From the NCBI RefSeq assembly GCF_012726295.1, contig NZ_JABAOB010000001.1, positions 186,001-250,000 of the forward strand: a DNA stretch of 64,000 nucleotides. Reading direction: 5' to 3'. The translations under genes and the position numbers were made by a program. Shown here piece by piece: positions 9,716-16,917 of this stretch. Below the pieces are notes generated by a model, which was not told the origin of the DNA, did no database searches, and worked only from the letters and a program-made list of their open reading frames with translations. Every line of letters starts with the position of its first letter. The first letter of the stretch is position 1. The DNA comes from Chitinophaga sp. Ak27. GTDB lineage: Bacteria; Bacteroidota; Bacteroidia; Chitinophagales; Chitinophagaceae.

Positions 9716-10525
9716 TTAATTCTTTTCAGGTATCAAAGCTGCATCATTGTAGGTAGCCTTTGCATATCTCCTGCGCTGATCCCTAAGCCAGGATTCATAA
9801 TTCACCCCGGTATCATTCAGGTGCATATTCTGTAACACATGATGTGATACCCCCCTTTCTGTGAGTGCTTGTAAAGTAAGTTCATTCAATGATTGAATTA
9901 CGGTAAGTGCACCAACAGAACTTAATGGACAAATTCTGTAATGCTGAGTGTCGCTTTTGACATCCGTGCTCAAATCTCCCACAGGCATCGCGTTGTCAAT
10001 GAAGAATCCCTTATTTGCCTGTTGTATAATGTGCCATAAGTTCATTCCTGAGCTATGTTTAATGGGTGTATTTTTCGACTGTTCGGCACACGAAATAGCT
10101 ACCAATGGAAGTGAAGGATACCGCCTCATGAACTCAAGTGCAATATCCACAGCGGCAGCAGTAGTGCCTGTAGCCGTAACAACCAGCATTACATCATGTG
10201 GCCCGAAATCAATTTCATCTAACAGTTCTGCACCGCTTTTCTCCACTTTTTCAAAAAACTGATTTAGTCTTAAGCCATTTGAACCCACTACGTCGGTAAA
10301 TGTGGTCAACCCAGTGGACAGAATAGCCCTAAAACCGCTTAAAGCTCCCATACGAATACAAAGCTCTTCAACTGCAACACGGGAATGTCCATTAGCATAA
10401 ACATGTATTAATCCTCCATGCTCCATTGCATCAGCATACAAACCGGCCACTATTTTCAAGGTATCTTCCTGCTGTATTATTTTATCTTGTATAGTTTTCA
10501 ACTGGTATGGAAAGGTTAGCTTCAT
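9716..10525 (-). CDS. SIS-domain sugar-phosphate binding protein (UPF0309-like)
   Basis: 269 residues, first gene of the SIS-SDR-FAD-ROK operon. The SIS fold is indicated by HVYANGHSR (41-49, the phosphate-binding turn) and by the second strand-loop VMLVVTATGTTAAAVDIAL. Length and the SGxNLWH-like segment resemble the UPF0309 / sugar isomerase-domain group rather than GlmS or the RpiR regulators, since no HTH or glutaminase domain is present. Proteins of this group bind phosphosugars and probably isomerise or deaminate them, which fits a kinase (ROK) in the same operon. An exact reaction cannot be read. The start is set by an ATG 77 bp downstream of the shared 40-bp upstream element. Confidence 0.8.
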   Translation of the reverse strand: MKLTFPYQLKTIQDKIIQQEDTLKIVAGLYADAMEHGGLIHVYANGHSRVAVEELCIRMGALSGFRAILSTGLTTFTDVVGSNGLRLNQFFEKVEKSGAELLDEIDFGPHDVMLVVTATGTTAAAVDIALEFMRRYPSLPLVAISCAEQSKNTPIKHSSGMNLWHIIQQANKGFFIDNAMPVGDLSTDVKSDTQHYRICPLSSVGALTVIQSLNELTLQALTERGVSHHVLQNMHLNDTGVNYESWLRDQRRRYAKATYNDAALIPEKN

Positions 10526-10601
10526 GTAAGGTTTGTTTAAGAAATAAAAAATAAATTTTGGTGAATATTGCGTTCTTCGAAATTAAGTAAGGTGCTTCTG
10601 G

Positions 10602-10641
10602 AAAAAATATACAATACGATATTAAAGATGGATTATCCTAC
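10602..10641 (-). promoter_or_regulatory. 40-bp operon-control element, copy 1 (probable AraC target)
   Basis: This block upstream of the SIS operon recurs upstream of the creatininase operon at 14503-14542, in the same orientation, with 37 of 40 positions identical. On the minus strand it contains the pseudo-palindrome GGATAATCC and, 18 nt further, TATATTTT, which resembles the Bacteroidota -7 element TAnnTTTG. No TTTG -33 box is seen; GGATAATCC occupies that spot, as expected for an activator-dependent promoter. It lies in the divergent intergenic region with the AraC gene, so it may also control that gene. Confidence 0.75.
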
Positions 10642-10675
10642 CTTTGTTAACTGGGATTAACTTATTATAACAGAC

Positions 10676-11596
10676 ATGCAATACAAGACATCCGTATTCA
10701 ATACTGAAGGTGGACAGGTAGTTGCCTTTCCGAAGCACGTCATATCGCAATGCCGCCGTTTACCTCTAATAAAACACCTGTTTATCAATCGCATGGGTCA
10801 CTTCCCCAATGCAGTGAATCACTATTATTCCCGCGAAGCACGCAAGTATTCGTATGCCGTTTTTTTACATTGTTATGATGGAGAAGGATGGATTAAAATT
10901 GGCGCTAAGAAATTCGTCCTAAAATCAGGCGATGCATTTTTCTTTCCCCAATATATTGCACATAGTTATGCTGCCTCTGCAGACAGGCCGTGGAGTATCT
11001 TCTGGATGCATATATCCGGAAACAACGTAGGAGAATTAATGGAAGCGATCGGATTAAACACAAAACAAGTGCCGATACATACAGTATATTCTGAAGAAAG
11101 GGTTAAACTTTTCCATCAAATATTAAATACCTTATCTAAGGGTTTCAGCGTCCCGAATTTGCTTTATGCAAATCTGGTACTACCAAATTATCTTGGCACC
11201 TTTATATCTCCTGAAAGTTTTACTAATCTATCTCCCGCACCTGCCATCGATAATAACTATATCAACAATGCTATTGCCTATATGCAACAGCATATTGAAG
11301 AGCAATTATCTGTTGATATAATTGCCAGGGAGATTGGTGTTTCATCCACCGTTTTTTTTAAAAATTTCAAAAAAAGTACGGGCTACTCTCCCATTGCGTA
11401 TTTCAATTTTTTAAAAACACAAAAAGCTATCCAACTCATTCACAGCAGAAAATATACGATCAGCGAGATTGGTTCGAAGATTGGCATTGACGATCCCTAT
11501 TATTTTTCAAGGTTATTTAAAAAGCAAATGGGTGTTTCACCGCGGCAATATATAAACGAGTTTCTTTATCAAACAGATAAGGAAAAGCAGCAATAA
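10676..11596 (+). CDS. AraC family transcriptional regulator
   Basis: 306 residues. The N-terminal half (about 40-130) is a cupin-like sensor domain with the GDAFFFPQYIAHSY segment typical of AraC ligand pockets. The C-terminal 100 residues carry two helix-turn-helix units: IAREIGVSSTVFFKNFKK (about 216-233) and ISEIGSKIGIDDPYYFSRLF (262-281), the second with the FSRLFKKQMGVSPRQY signature of the family. It is transcribed away from the SIS operon and towards the sugar porter, and sits between the two operons that share the 40-bp element. It is therefore the best candidate for the activator that binds them. The inducer would be a small sugar or sugar acid. Confidence 0.93.
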   Translation: MQYKTSVFNTEGGQVVAFPKHVISQCRRLPLIKHLFINRMGHFPNAVNHYYSREARKYSYAVFLHCYDGEGWIKIGAKKFVLKSGDAFFFPQYIAHSYAASADRPWSIFWMHISGNNVGELMEAIGLNTKQVPIHTVYSEERVKLFHQILNTLSKGFSVPNLLYANLVLPNYLGTFISPESFTNLSPAPAIDNNYINNAIAYMQQHIEEQLSVDIIAREIGVSSTVFFKNFKKSTGYSPIAYFNFLKTQKAIQLIHSRKYTISEIGSKIGIDDPYYFSRLFKKQMGVSPRQYINEFLYQTDKEKQQ

Positions 11597-11605
11597 AAAA
11601 TACAC

Positions 11606-11627
11606 AAGAGAATACCTTGTATTCTTT
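11606..11627. terminator. Weak bidirectional terminator between AraC and sugar porter
   Basis: In the 49-bp convergent gap AGAATAC pairs with GTATTCT around a 3-nt CTT loop, followed by a T-rich run on the plus strand. The stem is only about 7 bp. Confidence 0.4.
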
Positions 11628-11645
11628 CTCATGGCCCCGGAATCA

Positions 11646-13019
11646 TTAGTTCGCTAACATTCTTTCGATTTCTTCCAGCGATTTACCTTTTGTTTCCGGT
11701 ATCTTCTTTTGGATGAACAGGAAGTAGATGAAACATATAGCCCCATGAATAATAAAGGTACCCGGCAAACCTACCTTCCCTTTTAATACCGGGAAAGCGG
11801 CCGTGGTAAAAAAATTGGTGAGCCATAATGCAACTGTAGCGGTCGACATGGCATTGCCACGAATGCGGTTGGGGAAAATCTCTGAAAGCGCGACCCATGT
11901 TACCGGTCCGACTGTGGAAGAATATACGGCAATGAACCCCAAAACAAACACAAGTGTCCACACACCGCCCCACTGAAAATAAAAAGCAGCGGCCAGCAAT
12001 AGGGCATCAGCAAACAACAATAGTGAACCAACTTGCAATAGCGTCCTTCTACCGGCTTTATCTATCGATGAAATCGCGATGAAAGTGAAAATAAAATTGA
12101 TAATACCGACAATAAACGACTGGATAAAAGCAGTTTCTTCTCCCATGCCCGTCTGCCTGAATATTTCCGGGGCATAGGAAAACAGGGAGTTTTGCCCTAC
12201 TGCCTGCGAAAAGATGGCGATAACCAATCCTATACCTATAATCGGCCCAACTTCCTTTTTTAAGATATCCGTGAACCGCTCTTTCAATTCCTGAGAAAAG
12301 CTATTGGAGATAAATGCTACCTGTCGTTCTGCATAATTCTCTCCTCCTATCTTCGTCAATATTTTTGTTGCTTCCTCCATTCTGTGTTTCCGGATAAGCC
12401 AGCGGGGGCTTTCAGCTACCAGCAAAAGCCCTGCAAAAAAAAACAAGGCAGGCACCGATTGTGCTGTAAACATCCATCGCCAGTTGTTCGTACCAGTATT
12501 CAACAATAAATAATTAGATAAATAGGCCAGCAAAATACCAACGGTTATGGCCAACTGATAAAATGAAACCATACGGCCACGCAAATCAGCAGGAGAAATT
12601 TCAGCTGTGTACATGGGGCACACAAGAGCAGCAGCACCGACCGCTATACCGCTCAGTATCCTCACAGCAACAAACATATTAAAATTTACAGATAAGCCAG
12701 TTCCAACACCAGTAACAGCAAAAAGAACGGCACAAAAAATCAACAGCTTCTTTCTTCCCCAACTATCACTCAGCTTGCCAGCCAGCAGCGACCCAATGAT
12801 ACAACCTAAATTGATACAACCCACTGCCCATCCCTTTTCGTAGTCACTTAATTGGAAATGATTCCCCACAAACCGGATGGCGCCAGAAATAGTCACCAAA
12901 TCAAATCCAAACATTACGCCACCAAGTGCAGTGATGGTACAAACAAGAAAGACATATCTTTTGTTGATATCCGCTTTTGTAGTGTCTTTTTCCAGTGTCG
13001 AAATTGCGACATAAGCCAT
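11646..13019 (-). CDS. MFS sugar porter (sugar:H+ symporter type)
   Basis: 457 residues from the ATG at 13019 (an in-frame TTG at 13037 is less likely). Twelve hydrophobic segments are visible. Sugar porter signatures are all present: GGVMFGFDLVTISGAI in TM1, GKLSDSWGRKKLL between TM2 and TM3, PMYTAEISPADLRGRMVS after TM4, ESPRWLIRKHRMEEA before the central loop, and PETKGKSLEEIE near the C-terminus. It would carry a monosaccharide or sugar acid across the inner membrane after outer-membrane uptake by SusC/D. It is the last gene of the creatininase-aldolase-porter operon, 26 bp after the aldolase stop, and converges with the AraC gene. Confidence 0.93.
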   Translation of the reverse strand: MAYVAISTLEKDTTKADINKRYVFLVCTITALGGVMFGFDLVTISGAIRFVGNHFQLSDYEKGWAVGCINLGCIIGSLLAGKLSDSWGRKKLLIFCAVLFAVTGVGTGLSVNFNMFVAVRILSGIAVGAAALVCPMYTAEISPADLRGRMVSFYQLAITVGILLAYLSNYLLLNTGTNNWRWMFTAQSVPALFFFAGLLLVAESPRWLIRKHRMEEATKILTKIGGENYAERQVAFISNSFSQELKERFTDILKKEVGPIIGIGLVIAIFSQAVGQNSLFSYAPEIFRQTGMGEETAFIQSFIVGIINFIFTFIAISSIDKAGRRTLLQVGSLLLFADALLLAAAFYFQWGGVWTLVFVLGFIAVYSSTVGPVTWVALSEIFPNRIRGNAMSTATVALWLTNFFTTAAFPVLKGKVGLPGTFIIHGAICFIYFLFIQKKIPETKGKSLEEIERMLAN

Positions 13020-13045
13020 GAAGTGTCTGTTATACAATGAAACAA

Positions 13046-13684
13046 TTATTTCGCGTTCTTTGTACTGGTAATAGCAATAGAACGCTTTACGTTTTCCAGC
13101 ATCTGATCATATCTTTTTTGCGCAATCATTTCACCAGGAGCAATCCATGAGCCACCTGCTGCCAGCACAATATCAAGGTCTGTATATTCACGCAGGTTTG
13201 AAAGATTAATGCCGCCCATTGGAATAAACCTTACTCCCATATGTGCATAAGTCGCCTGCAATGCTTTAATCAGCGAAGCGCCGCCCGTCAAATCACAAGG
13301 AAAAAGTTTTAAAACACGGCAGCCCAGTGCCAATGCACTTTCAAGTTCCGATGGCGTAATAATGCCGGGAATGAAAGGGAACGATTTTTCGGCTGCATAT
13401 TTCACTACACTGGCGGTCAGCCCCGGCGCCAGGCCAAAAAATGCGCCTGCATTCAAGGCCAGGTCTATCTGTTCGGATGAAAGCAATGTACCCGCCCCGA
13501 CTTGCATTTCAGGAAATTGTTTCCGTATCATTTTGATTGCTTTGGCTGCAATTTCGGTACGAAAAGTAACTTCCATTACATTTAATCCGCCATCTAGTAT
13601 GGCCTCTGTTACGGGCAATACATCTTCTTCCCTGTTAAATGTAACAGCAGGCATCAATTGATGCGTAAACAAATGATTCAACAT
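13046..13684 (-). CDS. KDPG/KHG aldolase (Eda-like)
   Basis: 212 residues, the normal length for 2-dehydro-3-deoxy-phosphogluconate / 4-hydroxy-2-oxoglutarate aldolase. The active site is intact: E38 in MEVTFRT (37-43), the GAGT turn (63-66), PGIITPSE (106-113), the Schiff-base lysine K126 in VLKLFP, and the phosphate loop MGGINLSNL. It would split a 2-keto-3-deoxy sugar acid phosphate (or a relative) into pyruvate and an aldehyde. It follows the creatininase-like gene by 10 bp and precedes the sugar porter. No KDG kinase of the PfkB type is in the window, so the kinase may be the ROK protein or lie elsewhere. Confidence 0.92.
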   Translation of the reverse strand: MLNHLFTHQLMPAVTFNREEDVLPVTEAILDGGLNVMEVTFRTEIAAKAIKMIRKQFPEMQVGAGTLLSSEQIDLALNAGAFFGLAPGLTASVVKYAAEKSFPFIPGIITPSELESALALGCRVLKLFPCDLTGGASLIKALQATYAHMGVRFIPMGGINLSNLREYTDLDIVLAAGGSWIAPGEMIAQKRYDQMLENVKRSIAITSTKNAK

Positions 13685-13694
13685 AATTCCTGAT

Positions 13695-14381
13695 TTAATC
13701 CTCCATAGCCTCTTTAACTTTTTTTATCAAAGCCGACGCAGCTCTTTCCACTACACACTTTCCATTCTCCATATCTGCTTCTGAGGGTTTTCCATTGATA
13801 CCACCGGATTCAGCATTCAGTTCAAATCTTGATCTGATTTTGTACCAGGGCTTTTTCACGGTAAAATCTTTTACCCTGTCCATATAAGTAACTGTCCCCA
13901 CTGCTACAGCTACTTCCGTTTCACCCTTATCAGCGTGATGAATGCCCTCAATCCCGCAATCGCTCCACCAGTTCCAGCACACTCCTTTAAAGGATGGATA
14001 TTGCGCCCATACTTTGTAAAACGCCAGCTCACAGGGAACTTTATTGGCGCCATGGCCAGTAATAAAGATCACTTTTAAAAACCCTTTTTTGCAGAGTGCC
14101 AGACATACATCTTCAATCACCTGTAAATACGTGTTTGCAGTAAGCCCAAGTGTTCCTGCATACTCTGCCATTTCATCGGCAAAACCATAATTGATGGCCG
14201 GAATAAGGATAGCGCCAGTCTCTTCACATACCCTTCTTGCAAAGTAATTGGCAGAATCAATATCTACACTAACAGCGAGGTGTGGCCCATGAGCTTCAAT
14301 AAGTCCAAGGGGAATAACTACCGGCAGATTTCTATCTAACTGACCTATTTCATCGGAAGTAAGATGTAGCCATTCTTTCAT
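13695..14381 (-). CDS. Creatininase-family metal-dependent hydrolase
   Basis: 228 residues. The metal ligands of the family are visible: E29 and H31 in PLGLIEAHGPH, D40 in VDIDSANYF, H110 in ITGHGAN, and E154 in the HADKGETE segment. Creatininase relatives hydrolyse cyclic amides, formamides or, in the IolN-type inositol pathway, cyclic diketones. Real creatinine degradation is unlikely here because there is no creatinase or sarcosine oxidase. With a KDPG aldolase directly downstream, ring-opening of a cyclic or lactone-like sugar derivative into a keto acid is the more consistent idea. It is the first gene of its operon, 121 bp downstream of the second 40-bp element. Confidence 0.88.
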   Translation of the reverse strand: MKEWLHLTSDEIGQLDRNLPVVIPLGLIEAHGPHLAVSVDIDSANYFARRVCEETGAILIPAINYGFADEMAEYAGTLGLTANTYLQVIEDVCLALCKKGFLKVIFITGHGANKVPCELAFYKVWAQYPSFKGVCWNWWSDCGIEGIHHADKGETEVAVAVGTVTYMDRVKDFTVKKPWYKIRSRFELNAESGGINGKPSEADMENGKCVVERAASALIKKVKEAMED

Positions 14382-14472
14382 AAGTATGTACTTTAATTGA
14401 CTATTTTGTATAACGTTCTCTACAGCTACAAGGAAACTAGTTTAAAATATCACCGCCTTGTTGCTAAAAACT

Positions 14473-14494
14473 ATGTACCTAAATTAGGTTACAT
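14473..14494. promoter_or_regulatory. Short inverted repeat beside the 40-bp element
   Basis: ATGTACCTAA and TTAGGTTACAT form an imperfect palindrome (one extra base in one arm) 9 bp inside the start-codon side of the 40-bp element. It could be a second regulator site or an early transcript hairpin. Only this copy has it; the SIS operon does not. Confidence 0.35.
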
Positions 14495-14502
14495 ACAAGC
14501 CA

Positions 14503-14542
14503 AAAAAATATACAATACGGCATAAAAGATGGATTATCCTAC
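14503..14542 (-). promoter_or_regulatory. 40-bp operon-control element, copy 2 (probable AraC target)
   Basis: Second copy of the element at 10602-10641, with the same GGATAATCC and TATATTTT spacing on the minus strand and three mismatches, all within five adjacent positions between the two conserved blocks. It precedes the creatininase-aldolase-porter operon. Confidence 0.75.
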
Positions 14543-14868
14543 ATTAGGCATTTCGAGCCGTTGAAATTATTGCGATTGATATTTAGCCCCGCTTAAACAA
14601 GATTACAGTGCACATCATATATCCTTGAGTTATCTCTTAGACGGTTCATGCATAAGCCCACCCGCAACTGTCTGCAATCCAGCGGCTGAATTTCAAAAGA
14701 AAAAAATACAAGGAAAAGTTCTATATTCAAAGTGATATAGGGCAAAAGTGTAACGAACCGGCAAATTTAGATTCATTGACACATTTTTGACAAGCATAGC
14801 CCACAAAACATCGGCTTTCAACAATATACGTATTCCTGTTCTGGGCACCTTGATTATCAACTATTTAT
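14543..14868. other. Non-coding stretch ending in a tRNA-Leu-like 3' tail
   Basis: No coding frame is convincing. At about 14834-14850 the plus strand reads TTCCTGTTCTGGGCACC, which has the form of the T-stem, acceptor strand (TCTGGGC), discriminator A and CC of a leucine tRNA, but no T-loop, anticodon arm or D arm can be found upstream. A perfect-stem terminator follows at 14869. This is what an attachment site or deletion scar in a tRNA gene would look like. Confidence 0.35.
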
Positions 14869-14892
14869 AAAGGCCCGCAATTGCGGGCCTTT
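14869..14892 (+). terminator. Perfect 24-bp palindromic terminator
   Basis: AAAGGCCCGCAA and its exact complement meet without spacer and are followed by a T-rich tract on the plus strand. No plus-strand gene precedes it now, so the gene it served (perhaps a tRNA) appears to have been lost. Confidence 0.85.
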
Positions 14893-15108
14893 TTTATTTT
14901 CAATAATTTGCAAACAACCCTCTGGCGGCTTATTTAAAGAACTATATCTACGAGTTTAGTCGTTACATGCTGAAGCGACAATTTCTCCTAAATAATTTGG
15001 AACTGTTAAAGGATAGATGAACAATCTTTTTAGATTGATCTAATGGTCACTCTGTTATGCTCTGTTGGATAAACGGAGTATTTAGGTACTCTCTATATCA
15101 CACAAGAA

Positions 15109-15130
15109 AGCCCGGTGAATGAACCGGGCT
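15109..15130 (-). terminator. Terminator of the decayed HTH gene
   Basis: AGCCCGGT and ACCGGGCT form an 8-bp stem with a 6-nt loop. On the minus strand it is followed by TTTCTTGT and overlaps the stop codon of the HTH pseudogene. The 216 bp between the two terminators (14893-15108) shows nothing recognisable. Confidence 0.7.
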
Positions 15131-15413
15131 ATGAATTTGACAGGCCGACCTGTATATCTTTTTTATCCTTATCCTTCGAGAAAGAGATAACTTCTGATTT
15201 AAAAAAATACCTTCTGCCACCCTGTTTATGCGAAGGGAGCCCGTCTTTTAACCAGGCATGTAAAGTTACCAATCAGACCTTAAACACCCCGGCAATCTCT
15301 TTACGAAAGAATAAATACTCCTGTTCATTTGGTGGGTCGGATACAGTGTTGTACCGGCCTTCCACGCACTCTTTTATGGTCTCCCTTATCCACCTTTTAT
15401 ATCTTCTTCTACG
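15129..15413 (-). pseudogene. Decayed excisionase-like helix-turn-helix gene
   Basis: The minus strand reads RYKRWIRETIKECVEGRYNT, then LFFRKEIAGVFKV, an in-frame TGA at 15273-15275, and then LVTLHAWLKDGLPSHKQGGR followed by RYFFKSEVISF before a TAG at 15129-15131. Joined across the stop this is the C-terminal HTH_17 / excisionase-type domain common in small Bacteroidota regulators encoded beside integrases, including the usual IRETVKE-type segment before it. The N-terminus is missing because the frame runs straight into the truncated glycosidase at 15409-15413. Both the nonsense codon and the lost start argue for a pseudogene. Confidence 0.75.
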
Positions 15414-16631
15414 GCACAAAGGGCATGCCCATGGCAAAGGTATAGGAATGACTATACTGCGGTGCATCGCTTCGTTCGGCGTTAGAACGCTTTGGATTTT
15501 GCAGCAATACCTGTAATTTATTACTGTTGAAATACTTAGCCATTAACCAATGCTGGCGCAACACCTGGTAAGGAACCATCGTTAAATGTGCCGGCAAACT
15601 TTCCTGTATATTTTGAAAATAAATGCTTCCATATTCTTTACAATAATACCAGCCGTAACGGGGATCATCGTATTCGGGACATAGGGTGAATTGTGTTTTC
15701 ATGGGTGCATACTTCATCACATCCCGGTACTTTCTTATCCGGTCTTCATAATCTCTGCGATCATGCAATTGATCAAAGTCCACTTTCCAGGAAATAAATC
15801 CCAAAGCATCAATATTTTTTTTCATTTCTTCCGCTGTACAATACTTTGCTGTTACCCAAAGCCCGAAACGAAGATTGAATTTATCGGCCTGTGCTTTAAT
15901 TGTTTCCCACCCATCTTTGTAACGGGGTTCAAAATCCCTGGCATCTCCAAAGCGCCCTCCCTTTTGCCAGCCATCGTCGATCTGCATTACTTCCACCCCT
16001 ACATCTGCCAGGGCCGGTATTTCTTTCATCAAATAGTCTTCTTCCGTAAATCTTGCTCCGTCAGGGTTTGCAGGGCCCCATGTGTTACTAAGGATGAACA
16101 TATCCCTTTCCGGAAAAACAGGGTAACGGGTACGGTCAAATTTTTTCAATGCCAGTTGCATGCCGTCATTACCACCATCCCATAAAATGGTCCATGTAGC
16201 CCAGCATTCCCGGAAACGATCGGCCACAATTTCCTCAGCGCCCAGTCCCCAACCGGAGCCGGTGTCCCATTTTGGGAAGCTTTCCACAATCATTCTCTTT
16301 GCGTCTTCCGACAACCCAAGGCAGGCGGCCTCAATAGAATTTTGCTGCCAGCCCCCGTTTTCTTTATGCATTTTTGCAGCAAACGTTCTCCTGACCAACT
16401 CCACATTAGGCTTGCCAGTCACCCGTACATTGACCAGATTCAATCACTGAGATTTACCCGCTCATTGATCCAGCCAATACGCTGGTCTTTGATGGGACGA
16501 TCGGCCCTTGCACTATATTGCATGATGTTATGCGCTACATCATAAGCCATAACTAGGTATAATTTGTTGCCGGCAGCTCTGTACAACTTAAGCAAGCAGT
16601 CCCGGACAAAGTGCCCAAGCCGCCAACATAA
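15409..16631 (-). pseudogene. Truncated and frameshifted clan-D (GH36/alpha-galactosidase-like) glycosidase
   Basis: A TIM-barrel glycosidase with VGVEVMQIDDGWQKGGRFGD, FGLWVTAKY and the nucleophile motif WKVDFDQLHD is readable from about 16443 to 15409, where it stops abruptly after FAMGMPFVP by fusion to an HTH remnant. Upstream the same protein continues in another frame (LYRAAGNKLYLVMAYDVAHN to INERVNLSD) back to a TAG at 16632-16634. The two frames join as NLSDW-NLVNVRVTG if a single G is restored at about 16443, so a 1-bp deletion separates them. The true N-terminus and the C-terminal third are missing. Clan-D assignment is by motif; the exact family is uncertain. Confidence 0.75.
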
Positions 16632-16917
16632 CTATTTTTCAAAGATCAAATTTTTCCTACACACCACGAGACTACTCGTTCATAATCAACGTAAATCTAC
16701 AGGGATAAACCCATTTTGGAAATATGCCGCTAATCGAATCACTACGTTTTCTTAACGGTCAAGAGTTGTTTTCAAAAGAATATATTAACAAATACGGCAG
16801 CTAATCATAGAATTGAAAATAGAAAATAGATTGCCTAATAATATTTTATAGAAAATTGTAAGAAACTTTTTTATATTGATGCTAAACTGATAAATATACC
16901 TCAAAAAAACAAACACT

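Noticed and set aside
13695..14381. Creatinine degradation function
   Set aside because: No creatinase, sarcosine oxidase or hydantoinase genes accompany the creatininase-like gene; sugar-related neighbours point elsewhere.
15115..15516. A 133-codon plus-strand frame near 15.3 kb
   Set aside because: The minus strand carries HTH and glycosidase sequence there; the plus frame has no family resemblance.
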